Assembly: GCF_902362185.1 (NCBI RefSeq)
Contig: NC_044498.1
Coordinates: 40,510,536-40,574,535, forward strand
From: Chanos chanos
Taxonomy: Eukaryota; Chordata; Actinopteri; Gonorynchiformes; Chanidae
Direction: 5' to 3'
Length of the DNA stretch: 64,000 bases
Every line of letters begins with the position of its first letter. Positions within the stretch are counted from its first letter, which is position 1. Below the pieces are notes generated by a model. The model was given only the letters and a program-made list of their open reading frames with translations, had not been told where the DNA came from and ran no database searches. The position numbers and the translations under genes were made by a program. Of the stretch, positions 45,632-58,827 are shown piece by piece.

Positions 45632-47181
45632 TCAATCCAGTTGGGCTAATATACCAGGTAAGTCCAGCACTGATGGAACTGTATAGTCTGGTTTGACAGA
45701 ATCTTCTGGAAGAGGTACTCCTTTGCTGTTGATCCATACAGTGGCACGGACCCTGGCGTTGAAGCCACCTACTATATCTGTGCTTAGTGAATCCCCGACC
45801 ATCACACAGTCCTGTGGCTTGACTCCCAACAACTCGAAGCAGTGTGAGAAAATGGCCACAGCCGGTTTCTCTTCGGCATGCTCGCCGCCAACGACCATGA
45901 TGTCAAAAAATGCACTGCATTCTACAGCCTCGATCTTCTCTCTCTGTGTCTTAGCCTCTCCATTGGTTAGTAACAACAGTTTGTAATTTTTCTTTAGTTC
46001 CTCCAGCAGGGTTTGAACCTGTGGCGTGAGAGCCAGATGCTGTAGGCGGGTGTGTTTCCAGGTGTAATAGCAGTCTGATGCCAGAGCATGTCCTGGATCT
46101 GAACCTTGGACCTCCTGTATGGCCTCTTGCCAGTGGCCTGTACGCACATCATCGATCGTCCTGTCCGCAGATGGATCGAATGACTCGTGGAGAAGTTTCC
46201 GGGTGAAGCGATCACAGATGTCGCTGACGTTGCATTGTGGGCCAAGTGTGGTCCTCAACGACTCAGAAACCTGTGAAGGATTTTTTTTTTTTTTTTTACA
46301 TATTATATAAAACATCAACACTGGAGAATGTTAAGTGAATCATCTTAAGTTTAAAATCATTTTTAAGTTAAACTGACTCATGGTTCAGATGGAATGGTAC
46401 CTCAAGACCTGAAGTTTACTGCAATAAGACAAGAATCAGCAATCTCACATGAACAGACATGTCACAGTATATTAGTATCATTGTGTACACTGACACTCAT
46501 ATTGCCTCTTGAACTGCCCAGTACTTTCATATCTTGTTGGAGGTTGCATTCATATCTGACAGCTAGTTACATACAGTCCCAGTGTCGACAAGGAATGTGA
46601 CAGTTGATTGTTCTCTTAAGGCAACAGATAAAGGTGTAAACGTGGCTTCCACTCACAGTTGGGGTGTGTTCACGAACCTCAGGTCTCCGCACCCAAACCT
46701 GTCTTTCTAAGGCAGGTGACGAAGCTTGGATCGAGCGATAACGCGACCCCTATTAATGCTAAACTGTAAGATATTCGTCATATTTAATCTACTCATAAAA
46801 TTTGCTTGTTCGTCCTATTTTATGTGAGCACTGATATTAGGAGAGAACAGTAGCCTTGAAAGGCTAGTCTGCCGAGTCCGGAAAAATAAAATGAAATCTG
46901 CGGACATTTTTAAAAAGTCCTGGATGTTGCGTGTCCACTCCCTCAGTAAAATTGCAGGGGAACTAAAATCGTGATTCCTTCAAAATGCAATAAAACCTGA
47001 TTATGAAGCTAGAAACAGAGTTGGCTCTACAGTTGTAAAATTAGCCAGTCTGCGTGGTCTTATGTTACAAATTAGTCTGTCATTCATTTACCTTTTGAAT
47101 CGCAATTCGACCCGCACCTGCCGTGTCAATGAGCGTATTGTCCAAGTCAAATAATATAGCTGATATCCTTTTCTTTTCCAT
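45632..47181 (-). CDS. nanp: nanp, N-acylneuraminate-9-phosphatase
   Basis: Two coding exons in transcript order, 47181-47092 and 46270-45632: 729 nt, 242 aa against 248 in human. It is a HAD-superfamily phosphatase: motif I DLDNTLID with nucleophile D12 and acid/base D14, motif II LLLLTNG (T132, N133), the conserved lysine in EEKPA (K165), and motif IV VMVGDSLSTD (D190, D195). A helical cap domain lies between motifs I and II (HWQEAIQEVQG, WKHTRLQHLAL). The enzyme removes the phosphate from N-acetylneuraminate 9-phosphate, the last step before free sialic acid, in the cytosol. The start MEKKRISAILFDLDNTL was chosen because an in-frame upstream ATG near 47295 would add a tail not known in the family. 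The frame is intact. Confidence 0.96.
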
Positions 47182-48205
47182 TGTGTTACGATACAGCAAT
47201 CTGAACTCAGTTTTCAAAAATCCCTGACGCGGAAATGACTCAAATCGTGACTTCTTCAATGAGGAATTATGGGAAGTGTAGTTTATTCCTGTCATATGTT
47301 CCGTTCATAAATTGTATAGGGACTAATTGAATTCGTTTGTGTGAATTCAGTTAAACAGAAAACGCACAGCTGTTTCAAATCACGTAGAATGTATGTACCT
47401 CATTTACATAGTTTTTATGCTTTCTGTTATGATTATAATATCCCTCATTTTATATCAAATTGCTCAATGACTCACACTCTCCCATCAGCAACTTTATGCA
47501 ATATTATAATGATCACCTCATGTTTCCTCACTGTCACCTTCTCTTAAGGCACTTCTGATGTCTGTAATTCACACCCTCCTTCAGTATCCCTTACACACAT
47601 GTAAAAGAGTCCCACTAAAATAAAATCTAAAAAACAGCAACGACAACAATAACAACAACAACAAACCCTCAGGTTAAAAGAAAATGTACTGGATAACAGG
47701 AGTGACCTTGAGGTCATGACACAGCTCCGCAGTGACGGGTGTTTGGCAGTGCAGTCTGCGGTGACACGTGCAGGTTGGCAGCACTGTCAACGCAGTTACT
47801 GGGAGACCTCAACGTTTCTGGCTACCTTTATCTAAAAATCCCCTCTGTGTGGTTTCTTATCAGATCAGGTGCTTCTGTAGGCTATGTGCTGTCTCAGGAA
47901 GTCTCTGATTATAACTCCAGTCAGGGCACGCAGGTGTGTCGGCCTACGTGTGAGGAGCGGTGTCCTGAAATCTGCGTAAGCTTTGTGCTGAATCCTTCAA
48001 CAGATGCTAAGATCAAGATATGATCCCAGGCCAAAACATTCTAACCATCCCTCTGAGTTATAAATATTAATGCTGGAAACATCTAACACATACTTTGTAA
48101 GCATTCTGTGATATATTTTCTATTTACGTGAAGGGCGAATGAAAGACATATGTCTCTTTGTACATCTGTCTAGAATTCTGTTGATTTACTTTAGAAGAAC
48201 AAGCA

Positions 48206-48229
48206 AACAAACAAACAAACAAACAAACG
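48206..48229 (+). repeat. (CAAA)n tetranucleotide repeat
   Basis: About six CAAA units, followed directly by two near copies of GCTGCTAAGTCAT (48228-48255). Confidence 0.85.
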
Positions 48230-48439
48230 CTGCTAAGTCATCGCTGCTAAGTCATTATTCCACACAGACAATTACACAAGAAACCCAAAAGAGTATTTTC
48301 CCTGACCCCTTTAACAGTATCACAAAAAAACCCATACTTTTTTATTTATTTGTTTGTTTGCTCATTTATTTATTTATTTACTTTTTTTTCAAGTGCAATC
48401 GAACCTTGTCTACATGTTTGTTTTTCTAACTGCTTATCC

Positions 48440-48541
48440 GCTTTCGCGTTGTTGTTCTTATGTTTGGTGAGCCAAAGACAAATTTCCACCATGGTGGTCA
48501 ATAAAAATACATTCTATTCTGTTCTATATTCTATTCCACTC
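48440..48541 (+). mobile_element. LINE-like 3' tail
   Basis: The string CAAATTTCCACCATGGTGGT followed by CAATAAAAAT and an ATTCT-type microsatellite resembles 3' ends of L2/CR1-type LINEs and their SINE partners in fish, which end in short tandem repeats after an AATAAA-like string. No reverse transcriptase sequence is attached, so only a tail remains. Assignment is from general resemblance. Confidence 0.35.
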
Positions 48542-49661
48542 AAAATTACAGATTTCACCTGCAATGTACAGTTTTAAACATGATAAATATCTGTAATGGA
48601 CAAAAGACGTCATCATGATTCCTAGCCCTGCCACTCTCTGGGAAAATTAATCCCTGACTGAAATGTTAAAGATGACAAATCACTTTCATTTACATGGTGT
48701 ATGGAACAATTCATTTGTTTCGCTTAAAGTAGCCCAACTATGAAATATTAACTCTCCACCGGAAGGGCAAAGACACACCTGAAACTTGTCAAGCTTGACT
48801 GATCCCCAATTAATCTTTTCCTCACCACGACATGTCATCCCTATTATGTTTTGATTAATGTTTGTTCTCACACATATCTAAACAATTACTTCTTTCTTCA
48901 CAGCGTTTCAGTGAAACTAAGAACAAAGATAACTGTCACATTATCTCATCAAAGAGACAGACTAAGAATGACTGACATTTCAAGTTTTTCAAGAATGTAT
49001 GTGGTAGACCAATGTATATCAATAAATAGACTCACCTCATATCTGCTGTTTCCTTCAGTGACATTTACAGTACACAGAATCCAAAGTGCAAGTATTCATT
49101 TGTCTCAAAAAAAAAGAAATAAAATAAAATAAAAAATAGAATTTAAAAAAAAAACAGTCTCAAGCTCAGATCTCAGAGGCGCCAAATAAAGTTGGAAAGA
49201 TTTGTGTGCAGATAGTTTTTTGATACAGATTAAAACTATAACTAACTTCAGAGCACTGTGTGCATAAATCTGAGCTACTTTCAAAAACGTTATTTCAAAA
49301 GGTCTGACCTGTTCAAACCACTGAGTTGATCACAAGCAAGTTCTTGCTGAAAAGGGAGACAAAATGGTTTTTCATGTAGTGTAGACATTTCTGAGAGTTT
49401 TTAGAAGAATCAACATTTTCAAGTGTCTATGTAATACCTTTGTAATGCAGAAAGGATGACCTACTAGTTTAAAATGGATACCATCCTGCAGTTACAGTGG
49501 CTGATGGTAGCTTCGAGAAAGATGCTAATCTTTATTTTGCAGTGCAACAACATAATACATCAACACATCGGGGCAACTGCCTTGATTACATAAAGACCTA
49601 TTTATGTTGGCATAAATGAAATTAACTGGAATACCAGAAAAGCCACGGTAACGTTCCTTTT

Positions 49662-49671
49662 GGGGGGGGGG
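49662..49671 (+). repeat. poly(G) tract, 10 G
   Basis: Pure G run in the gene-free flank. Confidence 0.9.
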
Positions 49672-51036
49672 TCAAACAAGTTCACGGTGCTTCTTGCAGC
49701 CACTTATAAGAGTAACCACTAGAGGGCCTCCATTCATTAAAAACATGGGATCAGAAATTGTTAAGAACCACATTGTAGTCCACTTACAGCTTCTAACTGA
49801 CTTCTTGATTTTAGAGTTCTTGTCTCAAATAATGTCAGCTGTCACTGTGCAGAAGTTTGTCACATGCGCAGGACCAGCCACGATGATTTTGATCAGTATA
49901 TATTTTTTTTTTTCAGTGGAATAGACTGGAGAAAAAAAGGACTGGTACTCTTGACTGTGTTCTTGCCAACACAGCCTTCTTCTTGAATACGTGTGGACCA
50001 GCGCGTCATGCACTGAAAATGGGCTGAGGACTCTAGGCAACACAGGGGAAAGGGGAGAAAGAATCACTTTGCTCAAATGGAGCAAAACGAGAGAAGGAGC
50101 CTTCATCATACTGGGCTTTCTCTAAACTCACTTTACAATGAGTTTAACTCCCAAGGCATGGAAGATTTTCAGGCTGTTGTTTTTTTTTTTTTTTTTTACT
50201 CTACCATGCTTTATTGCTCTACTCTATAGAAACACTACACACAGCTGACAGGCTAAATATGTAGGCCCATTTTCAATTGCTCTTATTAAACTATCTCTGG
50301 AAAACCCCCTCATTTAATCAATATGAACCATGTCATGCAAGTATTCATTCATTCCTTGTCATGTGTACTAATGACCAAGACAGTCTCTTTTCATACTTAT
50401 GTCAAATAAAAAAGTTGTAGTTCATAGTAATAATTGTTGTAACAAAAGAGGTTAGGTCAAGGGTTCATGTTAGGGTTAGGGTTATCTTATGGTCACAAAC
50501 TGTTTTTGAGCCATAACTGTTTTTGTGGAAGCTGCACGCACAAACAAACTCCATATGGATTGAGAACCATGTAAATACATTTGACAGAAAACTTGAGACA
50601 TAGAGAATAACGTAGGTCTGATTTAATATCTTCATTGCGATGACAGATTTTGTTTAATGGCTTTGACATTTTGATATGCTGATACGGAACAAAGACAGGT
50701 TCTCAAAAACAGAATTGCATTCAGTTCAGCCTTCCACATTCTGTTGGATTAGTGTGTTAATCAGATGAAAGGGAGAGAGAGAGGATCCAAGGTGCAGTTG
50801 AAGGAATATTCTGGAGTGTAGATCACTTGCGGATATCTAATTAATATCTCCTACTAGTATTTTAATGTGGATCATATTTGGATACTCTGTCCACCAAATC
50901 TGTAAACCAAACCAGATTAAAAGCAATAATTGTATGACAAAGAGATTAATAAATCTATCAAGTGCTTGTTAGGTGGGAAAATAAAAATATTTCCCATGTC
51001 TGCTTTCAGTGTGGCAGGGAAATCACCGGTTATAAA

Positions 51037-51063
51037 TGTGTGCGTGTGAGTGTGTGTGTATGT

Positions 51064-51099
<36 letters not shown>

Positions 51100-51119
51100 A
51101 TGTGTGCGTGCGTGCGTGA
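51037..51119 (+). repeat. (TG)n imperfect microsatellite
   Basis: TG repeat with CG and TA interruptions. Confidence 0.9.
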
Positions 51120-51564
51120 GTCTGTGCTTGGTTTATTATCAGGAGGAAGCATCCAATGTTATTACATCCTACTTTAAGTTTCTGCAGTCTACACTTACCT
51201 ACAAGGGCTCAGATATCTTGCATTATGTAACCTATTCTCTGCAGCTAGCGTGCGCTCACACCTGGCTGCGGGCCAAATGTTCACACGCAAAAATGTGTCA
51301 ACGCATACTATTCTCTAGCCAAACCCAATCAGAAATTGGTGTATTTCTCACGCATTTGGATTGTAGTCATTGCAAGAGTTTTTAGTCTTGTGTAAGCAAA
51401 TTGCTGATGTCACCTATTCATGGAACAAAGCTCTAAAAACAGCTCTGTAAACTACAGTTTCAGGAAATAGTGTGAGAGAACTAACCTACTTTTATCTTCC
51501 AAAACAACCAACTCTGCCCTGAGGTGGTGCATGCAACAGATGAATCTAGACTAACAGAAACTAA

Positions 51565-51567
<3 letters not shown>

Positions 51568-51615
<48 letters not shown>

Positions 51616-51618
51616 TCT
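51568..51618 (+). repeat. (CT)n microsatellite
   Basis: Nearly perfect CT repeat. Confidence 0.95.
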
Positions 51619-51896
51619 ACAGATAACATGACTAACTTTCAGTTTATACAAAAATTTGTGCAAAAAAATTCAAAGGCATAAATTGAGCCAAGAACAAAAA
51701 ATAAATCACAACTGTAAACTGCAAATTATTTATCAGTATTATTATATATCAGTCTGAAAGTCTGATTTTACAGAATTCACCTTAGAATATAAACATATAA
51801 ATCGAAGCTTGAATATTTGAAATTCAAAGTCTCTATTCAGAGCGGCTGTAATCCAGCACATGCCGGAACACCTGTGCTTTGATAAACACGCAACAT

Positions 51897-51931
51897 CATT
51901 GGAGATATAAGGGATGTAAATATCTCCAATG
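51897..51931. repeat. perfect 12-bp inverted repeat (hairpin)
   Basis: CATTGGAGATAT (51897-51908) is followed, after an 11-nt loop, by its exact reverse complement (51920-51931). Too short for a microRNA precursor. Function unknown. Confidence 0.85.
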
Positions 51932-52031
51932 AAAGAGCTGTAAGTCAGTCTTTCTTTCTACGCAGGCAAACGCTTTTCATTCTATTTCTCTCTTCCTTTT
52001 TCATCTATGTGGGTGGTCAGAGCTGTGTAGT

Positions 52032-52034
<3 letters not shown>

Positions 52035-52079
<45 letters not shown>

Positions 52080-52086
52080 CTCTCTC
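52035..52086 (+). repeat. (CT)n microsatellite
   Basis: CT repeat, the second within 500 bp. Confidence 0.95.
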
Positions 52087-52443
52087 AGTCTCTGTGTCTT
52101 TACACCCCCCTCAGAGACAGAGCTGTTGCTCTCCATATTACACATGTTCAAATGTCTCAGATAACACCTGTCCAAGCACAAAGAGATAAAACAAACTCTC
52201 GGGAAAGAACTCAAACTTTATGATGTCCCAGGTTAAAGCTTGTCTTCATATTGAGTCTCTGTCAGACAACACTGAGTGCTATGTGCACATGTCTGTCTTT
52301 AGGGTATAAGTGATTAGTACAGCTGTAGAAAAAAAAAAAAAAAGATTTATCTATTCTTGTGATTGTGACGTTTGAGATTTGATTCTCATAATGAATGTGA
52401 CAATGATGTTCTGGACTGGTTTTGGAGGTGAAGAGGGCTCAAA

Positions 52444-52514
52444 CACACAGTCACACACGCACAAACACACGCACACACACGCACACACACACGCGCACAC
52501 ATGCACGCACGCAC
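52444..52514 (+). repeat. (CA)n imperfect microsatellite
   Basis: CA repeat with frequent CG interruptions. Confidence 0.9.
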
Positions 52515-53175
52515 AGCTGCAAGCCCACACATACATGTGAGATTTTATCAAACGACAGGGGAATGTATGAACTACAGTTAGACCACATGTGTTTTAGCCA
52601 CTTTCTTGCAACTTTGTTGTGGCAACTAGGAGAGACTGGTAACCTGCACGTACACACGCACAAAAAAAAAAAAATTATCTCACGCCAGGATTGTCCTGCT
52701 GGAGGCCCCATCCAAGTTGGTTATATAATGAAAGATTAACAGATATCACATCTTACATAAAATATACAAAGACAGACACTGCTCGATCACACTAAGCATA
52801 AATATACAAGAGGCAATAGAGAAATAGGCTATGTATTGATGCTTATATATTAGGAAATAACATTTGAATAGTTCTTCAGTGTTTGTCACAGGTTCATTGT
52901 GCATAAACCATACTAGTCCTTTTACAGCCTCCACCCAACTATTGTGCCAGTCATCATCGCCACAAGACAAAACTTGCACAGTTAAACAATCAGATCGTGT
53001 AAGCTGCTGGGACATTACATCATAATGCATAAGTAACAGGATTAATATGTCTAGGAGTGACATCATTACTTATTAAGCAAAGCAAAAAGATTAATCCCCA
53101 AATAACCAACTCTGCCAGTTCACTTAAGACACCGCATTGAGTTAAGTCTTAAGATACTATGAGCCCCTGAACACG

Positions 53176-53180
53176 TGCAC

Positions 53181-53218
<38 letters not shown>
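53176..53218 (+). repeat. (CA)n microsatellite
   Basis: CA repeat, mostly perfect. Confidence 0.95.
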
Positions 53219-53220
<2 letters not shown>

Positions 53221-54495
53221 CTACGAGATGTTTAATATATCTAGAAATGTATAATGTATCAGCTTAGTACAACATATTCTATTTCAGGTAAATATTTGTA
53301 AAGTTTATTTATTAACATGGACAGTGTTATATTCTGCATCTGATCATGTGTATTTTTCTTACTATATTTGAAATGTTGGTAGAGCTCCATATGAATAGTG
53401 TCCCCTGTATAAACTTTATATTGTCAGTTTTTTGGACACAGCTCTCACATTTTTTGCTCTGTGTTATGAAAGTTTCATTTATTTCCCTCTGAGGGATGCC
53501 TTAGAGGAGGTCTTGGACAGGTCGAATGGCAGGGGACCGAGTTAGACGGGAGGAAAAATAGAGAAATACGTGGGGGTGGGCAGGCGGGCGAGCGGGGGAC
53601 AGGAGAGAGGGGGGTCTCTGTGATTTTTTTTTTTTTTTGAGGAAAAGCAGGACCTCCAGGAGTAATTTGGCAGATGGCCAATGACACCCCCCACCCCCTC
53701 CCCATGTCTCCCTTTCCCTCCCCACTGAGACCCTCGGTTCCAGCTGAGCTGTCCTGACCGGTGGCTGAACTGCGGCAGTAACTGGGAGAGGCGGGTGAGG
53801 TGGGCTTCCCCTCCACCCTCAGGGCTGCAGTGGTGGTGTGTGATCATTGGGCTGCAGCCGTGAGACCAGAACAGGAACAAGCGGTGAAACGAGACGAAAC
53901 TTTGACAGCTCTCCCTTCATTACTCCCTTGGAGGAAAGAACAGAAATTTCAATGTTCCAAGTCTTGGACTAAAATTTGAATGGTTGGCTCTGTCCCAATA
54001 TTTATATATGGACCCTTAGCTTGTGTGTTTAATCTCTCTTGATCATAAATCTAAACAGATTTGACCCAAGACTAAATCTGTGTTTTGAAAAGCATTGTGA
54101 TCAAGGGTCTGCGTAGTATTTAAGAAGAGTTCGTCTGAGTAATTTCTACAGCCCATTTTAGAAGAATAACATAAGAAATAAGAATAGTTAAAGAAAAAAA
54201 AGGAATCATTTAAGACTACTGGGAGTAGAGCACTGGTGATTTACACATAACAACAACACTGTGCATATTTTGTCAAGTGCATATCTTTAATGCTGTATGG
54301 GAGAATACATGATTCTAGACTTTCCACTTGCTGACACTTAACCCTCATATACTCTACATTGTCCATCTGTCTTGGGATCTCCACTACTTTGTGGGAAAGT
54401 TACTTCAGACTGAAATTTTAGGTCCTCTCTTGTCTGACTCTCTTTTGTGTTGGTTGTCTTGGCATACCTACCTTGTGTTACCGGAAGGGAGGGGA

Positions 54496-54510
54496 GGGGG
54501 GGGGGGGGGG
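54496..54510 (+). repeat. poly(G) tract, 15 G
   Basis: Pure G run just after a G-rich stretch, 30 bp before the candidate transposon end at 54541. Confidence 0.95.
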
Positions 54511-54540
54511 TTCAGGATGATTTCAAGGGCCCAGCACTGA

Positions 54541-54738
54541 CAGGGGGCCCTCATAGGACACACACATAGAACATCATTTTTACTATGATTATTATGATGA
54601 TTATTATGATGATAATGTTAATGATGATGATGATTATTATTATCATTATTATCATTATTGTTATTGTTATTATTACTATTATCATCATAAGTATATTATA
54701 TTCTTTCATAGGGCCCAAAACTTCTAGCCACACCCCTG
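54541..54738. mobile_element. possible short DNA-transposon remnant with internal (ATT/ATG)n
   Basis: The left end reads CAGGGGGCCCTCATAGGA. The right end, reverse-complemented, reads CAGGGGTGTGGCTAGAAG, then TTTTGGGCCCTATGAAAG. Both carry CAGGGG and a GGGCCCT/CATAGG motif, as in fish DNA-transposon ends of the type CAGGGGCGTAGCTAG (from memory). The centre is an expanded trinucleotide run (about 54577-54690). I found no matching target-site duplication, so the call is weak. Confidence 0.35.
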
Positions 54739-56350
54739 CCTACCTTAGAGAGTGAATTAGCTTTTCTACTAGAGACACTCACTGACTACATTAATAGAAG
54801 GATTTCAAACTAGAATAGCTCATAGGTGGTGACTCCACATCCACTAGTCTGACTACTACAAGCATTAGTACAGTTACCACAGCTAATTACATTCAGTCAT
54901 CCTTGCTTGCCTTCTTTCCTGTCTCCACAGTTATAAGGCTGCTCTACTTTTCACATAATTAAATATGGCAATGTTCCACATGGAATATAACTATTCCCAT
55001 AGGGTATCTCATCACCCAGGAATGTTCTGGGCCACACCTCCAGTGGCATTAATGTGTTGATTGATCTATTCAAGGCTTGTTGACTCAAACAGAGCCTCCA
55101 CCAAAGTTTTCATTGCATTTCTGACTCAGAGGAAAGATATTGGGACACCCCAGAGCTCTCCCTCATTCTAATTGGTGGAAATGGGATTGATATGTCTCCA
55201 AGGAAAGGGAGTTCTTGTTGGAAACGTATGTCACCCATCACCAAAGGGGCCTAATTTTGGAGCTGACTGGCCCAGGAACAGATGTGTATGAACAGGTCAG
55301 TCTATGATTCAGAGAAAGTATCAACTCAACTGCAACACCAACAAAAACAATAAAACCAAGGGCGTAGGTTTGGTCTCAACACTGGTAGGGACACAACAAC
55401 ACTTTTTTTAGCTCCTAGTTCAGGACAGGTACTTTTGCAACGCAATAGGAACCTTGGGTGACGTAGGTGTATGGCCATTGGTCCAAACATAGGTATACGG
55501 AGATTGCAACCGCCATTTTTAAAAATCAGTGTAAAATGTAAAGTCTTAGAACGTTGTAAATTTAGTTTTGGATATTCAGGTCTAATAATGTCTTAAAATG
55601 TCTGGAATAGTAGGAGGGGAGGCATGTTCAGTTTTCATGTTTTATTTTATCGGTATTTTATATTCCATAACAATGACCATTTCCACAATGTCCAACGTCC
55701 TATTTGTTTGTACGTTAAAGAGTTAGCAAATACTCTGCCTCAGTAGGTGCTTGTGTGTCTGCTTGTGTGGCTGTGATCTGTATTTTAACCTAGAAGAAGA
55801 ATGTGTATATCCAGCTTATGATTTGAGGCCTGCGGCGGGGAAAAGGGAAAAAAACAACAACACAATGCTGCAAGCAAGCGCTATGCTAGCACCTGAAAAG
55901 TACCATGCCCGTCGAGTTGTTCACTGCTACTGCGGTGGTAAATGCAGGGGGACATTTTTTTCCTATTGGACTGGATCTATCGCCATACAGTTTTATTTTC
56001 GTTAATGAGAAGGCAGTTATGTTATCTTATGCTCACTGAATATTTCTGTCATTCAAATTCAATAAAACTCAATAACTTTATATACTAAAGTCTAGTTTGT
56101 CGATTTCTTTTGCTGCAGTAATGGCATTATTTCTTTAAATTTCATTAAATCATATAATTTAATTTGTACTTAAAATGTGCAGCGACCCTGGTGAGCCATG
56201 TAAACAACAGCTCGACCAGCTTACATCACTTCAGCGTTCCTACTGGCAGTGCAAATGCATACAGACAAAAAGCCCTAGAACATATGTAGTTCTAAGGGGA
56301 GCTCCCCTGGGGGTAGTTCCTCTTGAATGAGACCCTAGAACTGTTCTTCC
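54739..56350. other. gene-free stretch left of the hAT fossil
   Basis: 1.6 kb with no coding homology. A segment beginning GGGCGTAGGTTTGGTCTCAA (from 55361) resembles sequence often seen at ends of fish DNA transposons, so a border of the hAT-derived element, or of another copy, may lie here. I could not define matching termini. Confidence 0.4.
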
Positions 56351-58411
56351 CTAGACCATCTTATGTCGGTCATTCACAGATACAAACTGTCAGCAAATAT
56401 CTTTAAGATCTACTTGGTCAAGAGCCTCCTGATGCACATGGCATACAGCTACATTATTAAGGTGCTGCTGAGACATGGTAGATCCTAATCAAGTTTTCAG
56501 TCTTTTCAGTGCACTGAAGCGTTGTTCAGCTTCAGCCGAGACCACAGGGACAACCAACAACACCCTAACAAGCTTCTCAGCCTCATCGAATAAGCCTCTT
56601 ACCTCACTTGGCATTCCTCTTAGGATATCTGCAGCTTCATGACTTGACTTGAAGGTATTCTTTGAGAGAAACATTGACAGCTGAACTTTCAAGCTATCTC
56701 TCTTTATCTCTGGATACTGTCCAATGACATCATCCATTTGCCCAGTAAGGAGAACATTCTCAACTTTTTTCAAGATCTGCAAGTCTGGTTGGTTTAACTG
56801 TTCATTGAAGTGAACATCTCTGGTGTTTTTGGCTTATCCTGACTACCAATGAATCTTTTGGGGGGATTTCTTTGGTGAGCGATTTGAATCAGCTCAATAC
56901 CCAGGGAGTCTGCCTTCTCAAACACTTCTTCAAACTTTTCCTCATTCCTCTTTTTTTGAAGTGTTGGGCTAACATAGTCAACAGCAGCCTGCATGCCTTC
57001 AGTTGTTTGGGACTGCTTTCACAATGACTTGCTTCAGCACTCAAGCTCTCCCACACATCTCTGATGCTACCAGCAGTCCAAGAACAGTCTTGGCCTTCTG
57101 GAAGCGATCAAGGAAACCATTGGCCCTTGTGCCAGAGTTGGAATCAACTGAGGACATTTCCTCCAAACTGGACCACAGCCTCATACTGACTTAGAACTGT
57201 ATCAACAGCTTGCCCATGCACTGTCCACCTTGTCAGACACAGAGGCTTCACTGTTTTGGTATTCCCCTCTGAAATTGCCTGTCCAGCCAATAGCCCCTTG
57301 AATTTCCCTGATTGCTTGCTAAGAGTACCAAGTTCATGGACCAACTGCAATGCGTCATGTACTAGGGGAGAGGCACTGCAAGCACATTGTTTTATAAGAT
57401 TTACAAAGTGTGCACCACAATGCACATACAGAGCCAATGGCTGTTCTATCTTCAACACTGCCTATGCCCCTGAGCACTTCCCTGCCATATTAGCAGCGCC
57501 ATCATACGTCTGACCTCGTAGGCCTGAAATTGGAATATTCAATGTCAAGAGCACATCAGGTCTTGGTCCACAAATTCAAAACATATGGAAATTTGCTCTT
57601 ATCCAAGTATTTCCTGAGAGGCCATCCATTATAACTGAAAACTGAGCCACTGGTAAGGACCTGATTGTTGCTGCATTGCCTCTGACAATTGTGTTACCAA
57701 GCAGGGTTAAGTATTCATTTTGGCACTGTGGACTGACATAATCATGGCAACAGGTGAGCAAAAGGGAAGAACAGAGTCATCATTTGCAAGTAACCTCACA
57801 AGGTGGTACAAATCCCCTTCATTTGCCTCATGTCCTTGAAATGCTACTCCCTGCCTAGCAAGATACCTTACAGCACCCATTATCTTCTCCAGACAGTGCC
57901 TCGCCTCTTCCTGCATTTTAGCCCATGTATTTGATATGTGTGTGTGAACTGGAGTTTGCTCCTGTGATTGTAACAGCATGATCGTGTGCTTTCCTGGCTT
58001 GGGGTTGACTAAAGCTACCTGTGGCATTCTTCCAATTATTGAAACCCTTCATGCAGAAGGCATTCTTTTTTCCAATGTGGTCTTTTTTTAGGGTGTATGC
58101 TTTGACACACTCAAAATAAAGAACCTTTTTCATTGTTGGACTATAGCGAAGCCATAAATACTGACTGTACCAGTTCAGCTGAAACTACAACATCTTGTTT
58201 GGAAGTTGCTATACTTCTACGAATTTTGGATCAGGTTGATATGGCTTACTCCCCATGTCCATGACACTGCCACACTGACTTGCCTCAGGATCATACTCAT
58301 TCACAATGACTGTCTCTTTAAGAGAAAACAAAACTTAACCTGGTCTGTATCAACATTAGCAAATTATTCTTTTAGCATATGTTTAATTGCAGTATCATTT
58401 TAAGACCTCAC

Positions 58412-58482
58412 CTGAAGCCTGAGGTTCCAGCTGCTTCTGCCTCAACCTGCCCTATGGCCTCTTTACTTGATTTCTGAGTTTC
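58412..58482 (-). other. small candidate exon of the hAT fossil (copy 2)
   Basis: The 71-nt stretch between an AG acceptor and a GTGAGGTC donor encodes ETQKSSKEAIGQVEAEAAG and then TSGFR. It resembles the neighbouring candidate exon at 58759-58827 in start (GAAA...CAG), acidic composition, GTS-GF ending and donor context. Confidence 0.5.
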
Positions 58483-58758
58483 CTATGTGTAATAAAACGA
58501 TGCACTGATGAATAAGATACTGTATATACAATCATGTTGTTCAACTTGGGTTCCCATTTATTTTTGAGGGCAATTTTAAATATTGAGTGAATAGGATCTT
58601 ATGAAACCAAGTTGCTCTGAGGTAAGATTTTTTTCAAAATAAACTCATGATCAAATATGTTGACTTTCAAAGATTATATTTGTAGAAGATCCTTAGACTA
58701 ACTTTAGTGCTGATGCTTCCCTATAATTCCACACTATAATTCATAGTTAGGACCTCAC

Positions 58759-58827
58759 CTGAAAACCTAAAGATGTACCTGTTTCCTCATCAGCCTGCTC
58801 TACTTTTCTAGCCTGCTGCTGTTTTTC
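58759..58827 (-). other. small candidate exon of the hAT fossil (copy 1)
   Basis: The 69-nt stretch between an AG acceptor and a GTGAGGTC donor encodes EKQQQARKVEQADEETGTS and then LGFQ. Probably a tandem duplicate of the exon at 58412-58482. Confidence 0.5.

Larger units (their letters stand above)
47182..54540. other. gene-free flank with microsatellites
   Basis: About 7.3 kb upstream of nanp with no protein-coding homology on either strand. It holds several CT, TG and CA microsatellites (listed separately), a LINE-like tail near 48.45 kb and a perfect small hairpin at 51897-51931. Open frames here are short or made of simple repeat. Confidence 0.6.

Noticed and set aside
48206-48260. Short direct repeats considered as a CRISPR-like array
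   Set aside because: These are simple CAAA units and one two-copy duplication in vertebrate DNA; there is no spacer-repeat pattern.
50466-50484. TTAGGGTTAGGGTTA, telomere-like string
   Set aside because: Fewer than three units in the middle of ordinary sequence; not evidence of a telomere or fusion site.
53475-53880. Overlapping minus-strand open frames rich in Pro, Ser and Gly
   Set aside because: The G-rich segment gives long frames by composition; I could not match it to any protein or define exon borders.
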